Of a DNA stretch of 64,000 bases, positions 20,670-29,161 are shown in pieces. Position 1 is the first letter of the stretch. Each line of letters begins with the position of its first letter. Both the position numbers and the translations under genes were made by a program. The notes under the pieces are model-generated. The model was given only the letters and a program-made list of their open reading frames with translations. It had not been told where the DNA came from and did not search any database. Source of the DNA: Gemmatimonadota bacterium (GTDB lineage: Bacteria; Gemmatimonadota; Gemmatimonadetes; Palauibacterales; Palauibacteraceae); contig JAMJQL010000092.1 of assembly GCA_023554245.1 (NCBI GenBank), positions 1-64,000 of the forward strand, in the 5' to 3' direction.

Positions 20670-21655
20670 GCCCTCTTCGATTCGGAGTGATCGGAACCGG
20701 GCACCTGGGAAGCGCGCATGCGCGAATCCTGTCCGAAATTCCAGACGTCGAGCTGGTCGGAATCCACGACGCGGACGCGACCATTGGCACCGCCGTGGCC
20801 GAGCGCATCGGGACAACTCACTTCGGCGAGTTGGGTGCGCTTCTCGATCGCTCCGACGCCGCGATCGTAGCAGTGACCACGTCGGCTCACCACGCGGTTG
20901 CCGGAGATGCACTCGACTCGGGCTGCCACGTCCTGGTCGAGAAGCCCCTTACTCCGACGATCGAGGAGGCGGACGACCTGATCGAGAAAGCTGATCGGAA
21001 TGGTCTGTTTCTGGGCGTTGGGCACGTCGAACGATTCAATCCTGCGATTCGGGCGTGCCGGCCGTACCTCAAGGATCCTCGATTCCTGGCCTGCCAGCGC
21101 CTCGCGACCTTCCAACCGCGCGGAACCGATGTTCCCGTCATGCTCGACCTGATGATCCACGACATCGATCTGGTGCTCGGTCTCGTGGACAGCGAGGTCG
21201 AATCGGTTCATGCGATCGGAGTTCCGCTGCTCACCGACTCCGTGGACATGGCGAACGCCCGGATCGTCTTCGGGAACGGCGCCGTGGCTGACATCAGCGC
21301 GAGTCGTGCATCGGCGGTTCGGGCACGCGAGCTGAGGCTGTTCCAGCCCTCGGGCTACTTCAGCTTGGATCTGGCGGCGGGACGTGGAGAGTACCTGCGA
21401 AGACGGGACGACGCAGACCCGGCCGAGGTGTTTCGCGCCGGCGGTGCCCCCGAGTTGTCCCTTGCCACGATCGTGGAACGGGTTCCGCTCGAGGCCGAAC
21501 CCGCCGAGCCATTGCGATTGGAGCTCGAAGCGTTCCGTGACGTCATTCTCGGCCGACCGAGTGATGCCGCGACGGCACGTGACGGCAGAGCCGCCCTCGA
21601 GGTGGCGCTGCGTATAGGACACGAAATCGAGCGATCCGCCCATGTCCCTGTATGA
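20666..21655 (+). CDS. Gfo/Idh/MocA-family dehydrogenase, GnnA-like by position
   Basis: This is a 329-residue NAD(P)-dependent sugar oxidoreductase. The N-terminal Rossmann motif is GVIGTGHLGSAHA, the conserved Gfo/Idh motif is EKPLTPTIEEADDL, and a GVGHVERFNPA segment follows in the catalytic region. The place between lpxA and lpxB, with 4-base coupling to lpxA, is where gnnA lies in Acidithiobacillus ferrooxidans. GnnA oxidises the 3-OH of UDP-GlcNAc before GnnB transaminates it, giving an amide-linked lipid A. No gnnB-type aminotransferase is seen in the window, so the GnnA role is an inference. Other UDP-sugar dehydrogenase activities are possible. Confidence 0.8.
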   Translation: MSPLRFGVIGTGHLGSAHARILSEIPDVELVGIHDADATIGTAVAERIGTTHFGELGALLDRSDAAIVAVTTSAHHAVAGDALDSGCHVLVEKPLTPTIEEADDLIEKADRNGLFLGVGHVERFNPAIRACRPYLKDPRFLACQRLATFQPRGTDVPVMLDLMIHDIDLVLGLVDSEVESVHAIGVPLLTDSVDMANARIVFGNGAVADISASRASAVRARELRLFQPSGYFSLDLAAGRGEYLRRRDDADPAEVFRAGGAPELSLATIVERVPLEAEPAEPLRLELEAFRDVILGRPSDAATARDGRAALEVALRIGHEIERSAHVPV

Positions 21656-21776
21656 CATCCGCGAAGAACGCAAGAAGTTGGGTTCCGGTGCCAAGCGAGG
21701 TCCACGCACGATCACGCTCATCCTTCTCCTGGTGCTGGTCATCCTGCTGATCGGCTACCTCGATCGTGTCGGATAG
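21642..21776 (+). CDS. 44-residue single-pass membrane peptide, function unknown
   Basis: An ATG at 21642, inside the end of the dehydrogenase gene, opens a 44-codon frame ending at TAG 21774-21776, inside the start of lpxB. The product begins MSLYDIREERKKLGSG, continues with a basic stretch (AKRGPRT) and has one strongly hydrophobic helix (ITLILLLVLVILLIGYL) near the C-terminus. The charge pattern predicts the N-terminus inside the cell. It fills exactly the gap between the two neighbours and overlaps both, as all genes of this operon do, which argues that it is real. It was not recognised as a known family. Confidence 0.7.
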   Translation: MSLYDIREERKKLGSGAKRGPRTITLILLLVLVILLIGYLDRVG

Positions 21777-22923
21777 CGTCACGATCTTTCTCTCCGCCGG
21801 TGAAGCCTCCGGCGACCAGCACGGGGCCGAACTCGCGAGATCCCTTCGCCGTCAGCTTCCCGACGTCCGGCTCGTAGGGCTCGGTGGAAGCGAGATGGCG
21901 GAGGCGGGAGTCGAACTGATCGCCGGGCTGGATCGACTGGCGATCCTCGGATTCGCCGAAGTGATCCGCCACCTGCCAGACATGCTGAGGCTCCGCCGGG
22001 AAGTGCGCGAGCGATTCGAGCGGGAATCCGTCGATCTCTTCGTGCCGATCGACTACCCCGGATTCAATCTCCCGATGGCGAGATGGGCGCACGATCGAGG
22101 GACTCCGGTCGTGTACTACATCGCACCGCAGGTCTGGGCGTGGCACGAGTCAAGGGCGAAGCGACTCGCAGAGTTCTCGGACGAGGTCTGCGTGGTACTG
22201 CCGTTCGAGGAGGAATTCCTGCGCCGTTACGGTGCGAACGCGAGGTTCGTCGGCCATCCGCTGCTCGATCGGGTCGGGCCGTTGGAGCCGGAGAGAGCTG
22301 ACGGTTCATCGCGCATGACTCCTGTCGGCGGGGGGCGTTCGGATCGGCCAGTTCTCGGTCTGTTTCCGGGTTCTCGCGAGCAGGAAGTCCGACGCATGCT
22401 GCCGGTGTTCCTCGAGGCGGCCCAGCGCCTGTCAGCGACGCGTCCGGATCTGCAGCTGCGTGTAGCTCGCTCCCGGGACCTGTCGCCTGCCTTATTCGAT
22501 GGGTGCCCGACCGGTACGGTTTCGACGCCCGAGGAGGTTGCCTCCACGTCGACCGCAGCCATCACCAAGTCGGGCACGATCACGCTTCAGCTAGCGTTGA
22601 ACGACGTGCCGATGGTGGTCGGATACCGGGTGAGCCGCAGCACGGCGATGCTGGCTCGGCGCCTGCTCCGCATCCCTCACATTGCCCTGGTGAACCTGGT
22701 GGCCGAGCGGGAAGTCGTTCCCGAGCGCGTTCAGGAACGGATGACGAGCGAGGAGCTCGCGCGAGCTGCCGAGCCGCTCCTGGATACCGGCTCGCCGGAG
22801 CGTCGGGAGGTACTCGACGGCCTCGCCTTCGTTCGGTCGAGGCTCGGCGAACCCGGGGCCGCCGAGCGCGTCGCCAGGCGTTGCGTCGTCGCCCTGCGGA
22901 AGGCCCGGGGGGGCGCCTCGTGA
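21766..22923 (+). CDS. lpxB: Lipid-A-disaccharide synthase
   Basis: LpxB (GT19) joins lipid X and UDP-diacylglucosamine into the lipid A disaccharide at the inner membrane. The 385-residue protein starts SVTIFLSAGEASGDQHGAELAR, the hallmark N-terminus. It contains PIDYPGFNLPMARWA and VVYYIAPQVWAWHESRAKRLAEF, and the donor-site segment STAAITKSGTITLQLALNDVPMVVGY. Length is typical. The GTG start overlaps the upstream 44-residue gene by 11 bases. Confidence 0.95.
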   Translation: MSDSVTIFLSAGEASGDQHGAELARSLRRQLPDVRLVGLGGSEMAEAGVELIAGLDRLAILGFAEVIRHLPDMLRLRREVRERFERESVDLFVPIDYPGFNLPMARWAHDRGTPVVYYIAPQVWAWHESRAKRLAEFSDEVCVVLPFEEEFLRRYGANARFVGHPLLDRVGPLEPERADGSSRMTPVGGGRSDRPVLGLFPGSREQEVRRMLPVFLEAAQRLSATRPDLQLRVARSRDLSPALFDGCPTGTVSTPEEVASTSTAAITKSGTITLQLALNDVPMVVGYRVSRSTAMLARRLLRIPHIALVNLVAEREVVPERVQERMTSEELARAAEPLLDTGSPERREVLDGLAFVRSRLGEPGAAERVARRCVVALRKARGGAS

Positions 22924-23597
22924 ATCCGATGCTGAAACGATCGGCCATCGCGGGCGGTCCCGGCATCCTGCGATCGCTCGCCTCCTCGTGGCGTTTCACT
23001 GAAATCGATCGGACCGACGGCTCATTGGGACCTCCGAAACGGCGTGCGATCGGAGAAATCTACGCTCTCTGGCATCAGCACCTCCTGATGCTGATGCTTC
23101 GACACAGGGACGAAGAGATCGCCGTCATGATATCGCGCAGCAGGGACGGTGACCTCGCCTCCCCGATCGTGGAACGGCTGGGCTTTGAGGTCGTCCGAGG
23201 TTCGAGTAGTCGTGGGGGCAGCCAGGCGCTCGACGAGATGGTGCGGGCGGCGGACGAGGGCCACGCGCTCGCTCTGACGGTCGATGGACCCCGTGGGCCG
23301 GCCCGCCGCTCCAAGCCGGGCGCCGTGCTCATCGCGTCACGCGCCGGTGTTCCCCTGGTGCCGGTGGTCGCAATACCTGCCTCAGCCCGGTGCCTCGACA
23401 GCTGGGACCGTTTCCTCGTCCCGTACCCTCGATCGAGGGTGTACCTCGCATATGGTGAACCGATTCCGATTCCCACATCTCTCGCGCCCGGTGACGTGCG
23501 CGGGTGGCAGCGTGCGCTTGACAACAGGCTCGAGCATCTCGTGAACCTGTGCGAATCGGCTGCGCAACGGCGCTGGCCGAAGTATCGGCCGGCATGA
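22920..23597 (+). CDS. DUF374 lysophospholipid-acyltransferase-like protein
   Basis: The 225-residue protein has the DUF374 signatures: IYALWHQHLLMLML near residue 45, and DGPRGPARRSKPGAVLIASRAGVPLVPV. The His is expected to act as in other acyltransferases, and the second motif resembles the acyl-acceptor segment. DUF374 genes often lie in LPS operons next to waaA and are thought to acylate lipid A or a precursor, but the reaction is not established. Here it lies between lpxB and lpxK with 4-base overlaps on both sides; the waaA gene that often accompanies it is absent. The GTG at 22920 is chosen for the coupling to the lpxB stop. Confidence 0.82.
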   Translation: MNPMLKRSAIAGGPGILRSLASSWRFTEIDRTDGSLGPPKRRAIGEIYALWHQHLLMLMLRHRDEEIAVMISRSRDGDLASPIVERLGFEVVRGSSSRGGSQALDEMVRAADEGHALALTVDGPRGPARRSKPGAVLIASRAGVPLVPVVAIPASARCLDSWDRFLVPYPRSRVYLAYGEPIPIPTSLAPGDVRGWQRALDNRLEHLVNLCESAAQRRWPKYRPA

Positions 23598-24652
23598 CGG
23601 CGCTCAGTCGTACCCTGCGAGCCGAGCTGGAACGCCGCGTCCGGGACGCGTGGAGCGTCCGACCGGGGGTCGGACTGAATCTCGCCTCCATGGTCTACGG
23701 CCTCGCGCACGACGTCCGGGACTTGCTTTACGAAGCCGGAATCCTGCACGGCAGGCGTGTACCCGTCCCCGTGATTTCCGTCGGAGGATTGACGTCGGGG
23801 GGAAGCGGGAAAACACCCGTTTCCGCCTCGATTGCCGGGTGGCTGTTCGAAGGTGGGGGCAGGCCCGCGATGATCACGGGCGGCATCCCGGATGAGGCGG
23901 AAGTTCAGCGCCTGCTGAACCCGGACGTTCTCGTCGAGGACGACAGGGATCGGCGAGCGGCCATTCAACGCGCCATGGCTTCTGGAGCCCGCTCCGTGGT
24001 ACTGGACTCCGGTTTCCAGCACCGTCGGATCCGGTCCGACCTCCAGATCGTCTGCATCGATCCGCTGAGCGCGTCGATGACGGCCAGACGACGGCTTCCG
24101 GCAGGGCCCTTCAGGGAGCGCTGGTCGAGCCTCCAGCGAGCCGACGCCATTGTCCTGGTGCACAGGGGGAACTCGGAGGATCCGAGCCTGCGAACCCTGG
24201 AGACGGAGGTCCGCCGAGTCGCTCCCGGACCCCTGATCGTCCAGTGCCTGCTGCATTCCTCCCGATTCAGTCCCGCAAATCAACTGGCCGAAGGAACGGA
24301 GCCGTCTACGGAATGTGCTGCCGTGGCGGGAATCATGTGGCCGGAGCCATTCTTCGACGCGGTCGATCGACTCGGGCTCAGTCCCTCGACCCGTCTGGCG
24401 TTTCGAGATCACGAGCCGTACGCCGCAGCCGAATTGTCCCGGATCCGGGCAGCCGGTCCGGGCGGGGTGGTCTGCACACTGAAAGATGCGGTCAAGCTCG
24501 GCCCTCTACTCGCGGGCGAATGCCCTGTATGGTATCTGGAGGAGCGACCGGTCTGGGGCGTCGGGAAGCGCCGGCTACGCGATGGAGTGCTTCGGACGGG
24601 CGGAGGAGACCGATCCCTCGTGCCCGCTCCAAACCCGGGAGAACAGGGATGA
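23594..24652 (+). CDS. lpxK: Tetraacyldisaccharide 4'-kinase
   Basis: LpxK phosphorylates the 4' position of the lipid A disaccharide. The 352-residue protein has the short N-terminal membrane-associated helix region and a P-loop, VISVGGLTSGGSGKTP, equal to the family SVGNLTVGGTGKTP. The segments VVLDSGFQHRRIRSDLQIVCID and LPAGPFRERWSSLQRADAIVL follow, together with FRDHEPY in the C-terminal half. The variant GLTSGGSGKTP retains the phosphate-binding Gly/Lys pattern. The ATG overlaps the DUF374 stop by 4 bases and the gene overlaps nadB by 4. Confidence 0.92.
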   Translation: MTALSRTLRAELERRVRDAWSVRPGVGLNLASMVYGLAHDVRDLLYEAGILHGRRVPVPVISVGGLTSGGSGKTPVSASIAGWLFEGGGRPAMITGGIPDEAEVQRLLNPDVLVEDDRDRRAAIQRAMASGARSVVLDSGFQHRRIRSDLQIVCIDPLSASMTARRRLPAGPFRERWSSLQRADAIVLVHRGNSEDPSLRTLETEVRRVAPGPLIVQCLLHSSRFSPANQLAEGTEPSTECAAVAGIMWPEPFFDAVDRLGLSPSTRLAFRDHEPYAAAELSRIRAAGPGGVVCTLKDAVKLGPLLAGECPVWYLEERPVWGVGKRRLRDGVLRTGGGDRSLVPAPNPGEQG

Positions 24653-26229
24653 AGGGATCGGAGCGGATTCGGACGGACGTACTGGTCGTGGGCAGCGGAA
24701 TCGCAGGTCTCAGCTTCGCGCTCAAGGCGGCGAGGTACGCCGATGTTCTCGTCGCAACGAAGAAAGAGAGAGTCGAGTCTAATACCAACTATGCACAGGG
24801 CGGTGTCGCCGCTGTCTTCGATCCCGGTGACTCGCCGGACCTCCACCTGTCGGATACGCTCGTGGCAGGAGCGGGTCTCTGCCATCTGCGAGCCGTCGAG
24901 GAACTCGTTCGTGAGGGCCCCGAGAGGATCAGGGAGCTCATTGCGTGGGGGGTCGAATTCACCCGTGAGGAGGACCGATTTGCCCTCGGCCGTGAGGCGG
25001 GACACAGCCGCAGGCGGATCCTGCATGCCGCCGATCTGACCGGACGTGAGATCGAGCGCGCACTCCTGGCCGCCGTAGCGGCGGAATCTCGCATCAGGGT
25101 TCTCGAAGATCACGTCGTCTGGTCACTGCAGACGGCGCACGATCCGGATTCCCAGCGCAGCCGCTGTTCGGGTGCCCTGGTCCTGGACGTGCACGGGGGA
25201 AGCTGGATACAGGTGGACGCCAGGGCGGTCGTACTGGCCGCGGGCGGCTGTGCATACCTCTACCGCCACACGACCAACCCGGCGATCGCCACCGGCGACG
25301 GAATCGCGATGGGATACGCCGCCGGTGCGGCCGTAGCGAATCTCGAATTCGTACAGTTCCATCCCACCGCCCTGTTCCCTGCGGAGTCGCGTGCGCACCT
25401 CATCTCCGAGGCGGTTCGTGGCGAGGGCGCCATCCTTCGCCGACTTGATGGCAGTACGTTCATGGAGGACTATCACCCGGCGGCCTCCCTCGCTCCACGC
25501 GACATCGTGGCTCGCGCCATTGACGCAGAGATGAAGGCCTCCGGCGACCCGCACGTTCTTCTCGATCTTTCAACCATACCGGCCGAACGGGTAGCCGAGA
25601 GGTTTCCCTATATTCGAGGTGTCTGCCTCGAAGAGGGGATCGACATCCCGGCCGATCCGATCCCGGTGGTCCCAGCGGCTCACTACCAGTGCGGCGGCCT
25701 GCTTACCGACTGGGACGGTCGGACGTCGCTCGCGGGTCTGTTCGCCGCCGGCGAAATCGCCTGCACGGGAGTGCACGGGGCCAATCGCCTCGCGTCGAAC
25801 TCGCTGCTCGAGGCTGTCGTGTTCTCACACCGGGCGGCCCAGCGCCTGCGCCGTGACCTGGTGGAACTCACACCGCTCGCCGAGCAGGAGGTTCCGATCC
25901 CGAAGATCGCGCAGGCGGGCCAGGATTCGAACGAGGTCGAGGGTCGAATTCGATCACTGATGTGGGAGGATGTCGGTATCGTGAGATCAGACGAGCGACT
26001 CGAGTCTGCGCGAGCCGAACTGGACCGGCTCTCAGAATCCCCGATTGCCAGGGACGGCACGGGACCGGGTGCGTTTCGCGCCCGGCAGATCGAGTTCATG
26101 CGTGACGTCGCAACGTTGATCGTCCGCTCGGCACAGAGGCGCCGGGAGAGCCGCGGGCTCCACTACACGCAGAGCCACCCGTACCGGGACAACGAACGTT
26201 TCCTGCGCGATACAGTGCTGGTGCGGTGA
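24649..26229 (+). CDS. nadB: L-aspartate oxidase
   Basis: NadB oxidises L-aspartate to iminoaspartate, the first step of de novo NAD synthesis, using FAD. The 526-residue product has the dinucleotide motif VLVVGSGIAGLSFAL, the substrate-loop segment SNTNYAQGGVAAVF, HSRRRILHAADLTGREIERALL, the flavoprotein motif QFHPTAL, and GLFAAGEIACTGVHGANRLASNSLLE. The C-terminal helical domain is present. Quinolinate synthase (nadA) is not in the window. The gene is tied by 4-base overlaps to lpxK and rlmH, so it is probably transcribed with the lipid A genes. Confidence 0.95.
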   Translation: MKGSERIRTDVLVVGSGIAGLSFALKAARYADVLVATKKERVESNTNYAQGGVAAVFDPGDSPDLHLSDTLVAGAGLCHLRAVEELVREGPERIRELIAWGVEFTREEDRFALGREAGHSRRRILHAADLTGREIERALLAAVAAESRIRVLEDHVVWSLQTAHDPDSQRSRCSGALVLDVHGGSWIQVDARAVVLAAGGCAYLYRHTTNPAIATGDGIAMGYAAGAAVANLEFVQFHPTALFPAESRAHLISEAVRGEGAILRRLDGSTFMEDYHPAASLAPRDIVARAIDAEMKASGDPHVLLDLSTIPAERVAERFPYIRGVCLEEGIDIPADPIPVVPAAHYQCGGLLTDWDGRTSLAGLFAAGEIACTGVHGANRLASNSLLEAVVFSHRAAQRLRRDLVELTPLAEQEVPIPKIAQAGQDSNEVEGRIRSLMWEDVGIVRSDERLESARAELDRLSESPIARDGTGPGAFRARQIEFMRDVATLIVRSAQRRRESRGLHYTQSHPYRDNERFLRDTVLVR

Positions 26230-26705
26230 GCCTGCGCTTGCAGGTACTGAGCGTCGGTTCACCCCGACTCCCGGGAATTAACGAGGCGATTCGTGAGTAC
26301 GAGTCACGTCTGTCTCGCTATTTCGGTTACGAGTCCGTGATCGTGGATCCCCGGAGATCGGGGTCGCGCGACCCGGAGCGCGTACGGTCTGAGGAGGGAG
26401 CTCTGCTGCTTCGCCGGATTCCGGAGAACCTCGAGACGTTCGCGTTGACGCGAACGGGAAGAGCGATCGATTCGCGCGAACTGGCGGATCGACTCGGGGA
26501 GATGGCGACCTACGGCAGGCCGGGCGCCGCCTTCGTGATTGGCGGTGCGTTCGGACTCGATCCGTCGGTGATCGAGCGATGCGATCGCTCGCTGTCACTC
26601 TCCTCGATGACCCTACCACATGACCTGGCCCGTCTCGTCCTGACCGAGCAACTCTATCGTGCCGGTACGCTGTTACGGGGCGAACCATACCACAAGTCGA
26701 GCTAG
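26226..26705 (+). CDS. rlmH: 23S rRNA (pseudouridine1915-N3)-methyltransferase
   Basis: RlmH is a SPOUT methyltransferase that modifies pseudouridine 1915 of helix 69 in the 70S ribosome. The 159-residue protein has the usual small size and the C-terminal knot motifs: FVIGGAFGLDPSV (SAM-binding GGA.G), SLSSMTLPHDLARLVLTEQLYRA and the invariant end GEPYHKSS. The GTG start overlaps the nadB stop by 4 bases. Confidence 0.95.
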   Translation: MSLRLQVLSVGSPRLPGINEAIREYESRLSRYFGYESVIVDPRRSGSRDPERVRSEEGALLLRRIPENLETFALTRTGRAIDSRELADRLGEMATYGRPGAAFVIGGAFGLDPSVIERCDRSLSLSSMTLPHDLARLVLTEQLYRAGTLLRGEPYHKSS

Positions 26706-26707
26706 AG

Positions 26708-27457
26708 ATGGCTCAGAGGCCGGATCCCGCCCCGAGAGACTGGTTTCGAGCCTGGTTCGGAGACGAGTACCTCGCGATTTACCCGCACCGGGATGCGAGG
26801 GAAGCCCGACGAGCGGTCCGACTCTATCTCGATCGGGTTCCGCCGCCCGCCGGGTCCGTGCTCGATCTGGCATGCGGTGCCGGCCGCCACCTCCGGGAGC
26901 TGCTCTCGGCCGGCGTCCACGCCGTAGGCCTGGACCTGTCGATCACGATGCTCGAGCGTGCGCGAGAGGAGAGCCCGAAGGCGCAACTCGTACGAGGGGA
27001 CATGCGGCAATTGCCTTTCGCCGACTCGGGGTTCGCCGGCCTTACGAGTTTCTTCACTTCGTTCGGCTATTTCTCCACCGCCGAACAGGATCGGGGGGCT
27101 GCAGCGGAGATGCACCGAGTGCTGCGCCCGGGTGGCAGCTTCATGCTCGACTTCCTGAACGCAGACCGTGTCCGGCGGGAACTGGTCGCGAGCGAATCCG
27201 GCCGGATACGGGGCTACGAGGTGAGCGTTGAGAGGAAGATCCAGGACGACACAGTGGTGAAGGAGATCACCTTGCGTGCGGAGGAGGGAGACGAGGTGCG
27301 TCGGTACGAGGAGCGTGTCAGGCTGTACGAGGCGAACCAGCTCTCTGAAGTTCTGCGCGACGTCGGACTGGAACCGCGGTATCGATTCGGAGACTACGAG
27401 GGAGGCGTGTTCGCATCGGATTCATCCCGTCTCATCCTCGCGGGCGTGGCAGCATGA
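26708..27457 (+). CDS. Class I SAM-dependent methyltransferase
   Basis: A 249-residue methyltransferase of unknown substrate. Motif I is VLDLACGAGRHLRELL, the acidic residue that binds the SAM ribose is in AVGLDLSITMLERA, and the motif II/III region reads VRGDMRQLPFADSGFAGLTSFFTSFGYF. A C-terminal strand-rich part (YEVSVERKIQDDTVVKEITLR) resembles small-molecule rather than rRNA methyltransferases. It starts 2 bases after rlmH and overlaps bshC by 4 bases. Co-occurrence with bshC may mean a thiol-linked substrate, but that is only a guess. Confidence 0.85.
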   Translation: MAQRPDPAPRDWFRAWFGDEYLAIYPHRDAREARRAVRLYLDRVPPPAGSVLDLACGAGRHLRELLSAGVHAVGLDLSITMLERAREESPKAQLVRGDMRQLPFADSGFAGLTSFFTSFGYFSTAEQDRGAAAEMHRVLRPGGSFMLDFLNADRVRRELVASESGRIRGYEVSVERKIQDDTVVKEITLRAEEGDEVRRYEERVRLYEANQLSEVLRDVGLEPRYRFGDYEGGVFASDSSRLILAGVAA

Positions 27458-29052
27458 GCGACGACGCGACATCGGTGCTCGACTTCCGTCGCTTGCGACC
27501 CGGGCCTCCGGGAACGGTAGCCGGGGATCTTCATGACGGTGCGGGACTCGCGGCACGACTGCTTCACCCGGCTCGACCGGATGGCACAGTCTCGGCCGAC
27601 CGACCGGGAACGATCGGCACCGCGCCCTTCAGCGCGACTACCGAGGGAGCGAGGAGGAAGCTCGACCTGATTCTCCATGGAGGTGGCGTCCTTGTCAGCA
27701 CCGGTCAGCAACCGGGTCTGTTCCTCGGGCCGCTCTATTCTCTCTACAAGATTCTCACAGCTGCTTCCTGCGCGCAGCGGATCGAGGCTGCCACCGGAAG
27801 GCCGGCGCTTGCCAGCTTCTGGATCGCCGGCGACGATCACGACTGGGAGGAAGTCGGGGCGGCGAGTCTCGTCGATCGAGGTGGGGTGGTGCAGCGTGTC
27901 GTCCTGGAGCCCGGAAGCTCGGAGGCGGGCAGGGCAGTCGGAGCAGCTCGACTCGGAGACCGTATCGTACCGGTGCTGGATCGCTTTCTCGAGGCGGCCG
28001 GCGATTCCGAGTTTGCTCCGGGTGTCGAAGACTTTCTGACATCGGCGTACTCGCCCAGCGCAACGATGACCGGGGCATTCCGTGACGGATTCACCGCGCT
28101 TCTCGGCGACGTCGACGTCGCGTTGTTCGATCCGACCCACCCGGAGGCACGTCGAGCGGCGGTGCCGTTCCTGTCGAGTCTTCTCGCGAACTCCGACGCC
28201 GTATCGGCGGCTCTGCAGTCGGGGACGGTGCGCGTACAGGAAGCCGGCTACGCCGTGCAGTTGAGCCCCCCGGCGGAGGGGGCCCAGGTGTTCTTCGACG
28301 ATGGAAACTCGCGTGCTCACCTGATCCGAGAGGCGGGCGGATTTCGTCACGGCAGAGCAGGGGAGTGGCGGTCGATTGACGACTGGCTCGACATTCTCGA
28401 CTCGGATCCAGCTCGATTCAGCCCTGCGGCTGCATCTCGTCCGATGCTCGAATCGAACCTGCTTCCCGTGGCGCGCACCGTGCTCGGACCCGGGGAGATG
28501 GCGTATTGGGCCCAGCTGGGACCGTTGTTCGAACAGTTGTCCGTCCGGTTCCCGGAGACCGTTTCACGCGACTCCTGGCTGATCGTGGAGCCGAAGGTCG
28601 ATCGCTGGCTCGCAGGGATGGACGCGGATCCGGTCGAGTTCGAGCAGGGCACCGAGGCCATCGAGCGGCGTCTCACCGAAGAGAGTCGACCGGAGCCGGT
28701 GGACCGGGGGCTGCGCAAGCTGGACAACTCCCTTTCCCGGATGCTGGGCGAACTCGCAGATACGACGCGTTCCGAGATCCCCGGGCTGGACTCCGCATTC
28801 GGGAAGGCGGGCAAAGCGTTCCGGGGAGCCCTGTCCGAGCTGGAGGGGACAATCGACCGCCGGGTACGCGATACCCGGCGGACCTCGATCGATCGAGTCC
28901 GCCGGGCGGCGGCTCTCCTGTATCCGGAGGGGCAGCGGCAGGAGCGCGTCGACAGTCCGATTTCCTTCCTCGTCCGGTACGGTCAGGCATTCGTGAGGGA
29001 GGCTTCGGCAGCCAGCGGGCTCGAACCTGTCCCGCCGAATTCGTCCGGGTGA
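27454..29052 (+). CDS. bshC: Bacillithiol biosynthesis cysteine-adding enzyme BshC
   Basis: BshC is thought to add cysteine to glucosaminyl-malate in the last step of bacillithiol synthesis. The 532-residue protein has STGQQPGLFLGPLYSLYKILTA and FWIAGDDHDWEEVGAASL (with the conserved DDHD), the middle nucleotide-binding core, SRDSWLIVEPKV, and a long C-terminal coiled coil (about residues 390-480) used for dimerisation. The length matches the family. The partner genes bshA and bshB are not in the window. Confidence 0.93.
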   Translation: MSDDATSVLDFRRLRPGPPGTVAGDLHDGAGLAARLLHPARPDGTVSADRPGTIGTAPFSATTEGARRKLDLILHGGGVLVSTGQQPGLFLGPLYSLYKILTAASCAQRIEAATGRPALASFWIAGDDHDWEEVGAASLVDRGGVVQRVVLEPGSSEAGRAVGAARLGDRIVPVLDRFLEAAGDSEFAPGVEDFLTSAYSPSATMTGAFRDGFTALLGDVDVALFDPTHPEARRAAVPFLSSLLANSDAVSAALQSGTVRVQEAGYAVQLSPPAEGAQVFFDDGNSRAHLIREAGGFRHGRAGEWRSIDDWLDILDSDPARFSPAAASRPMLESNLLPVARTVLGPGEMAYWAQLGPLFEQLSVRFPETVSRDSWLIVEPKVDRWLAGMDADPVEFEQGTEAIERRLTEESRPEPVDRGLRKLDNSLSRMLGELADTTRSEIPGLDSAFGKAGKAFRGALSELEGTIDRRVRDTRRTSIDRVRRAAALLYPEGQRQERVDSPISFLVRYGQAFVREASAASGLEPVPPNSSG

Positions 29053-29161
29053 GACGGAATCGCCCTGCGTTGCTGGCCTCCGGCAGGGCTCGTAGCTTGG
29101 AACTCGCTCCCGATCCGCGGTCATGCCGCGGCAGAATCGCGCTCGTTGACGGAGAGACCGG

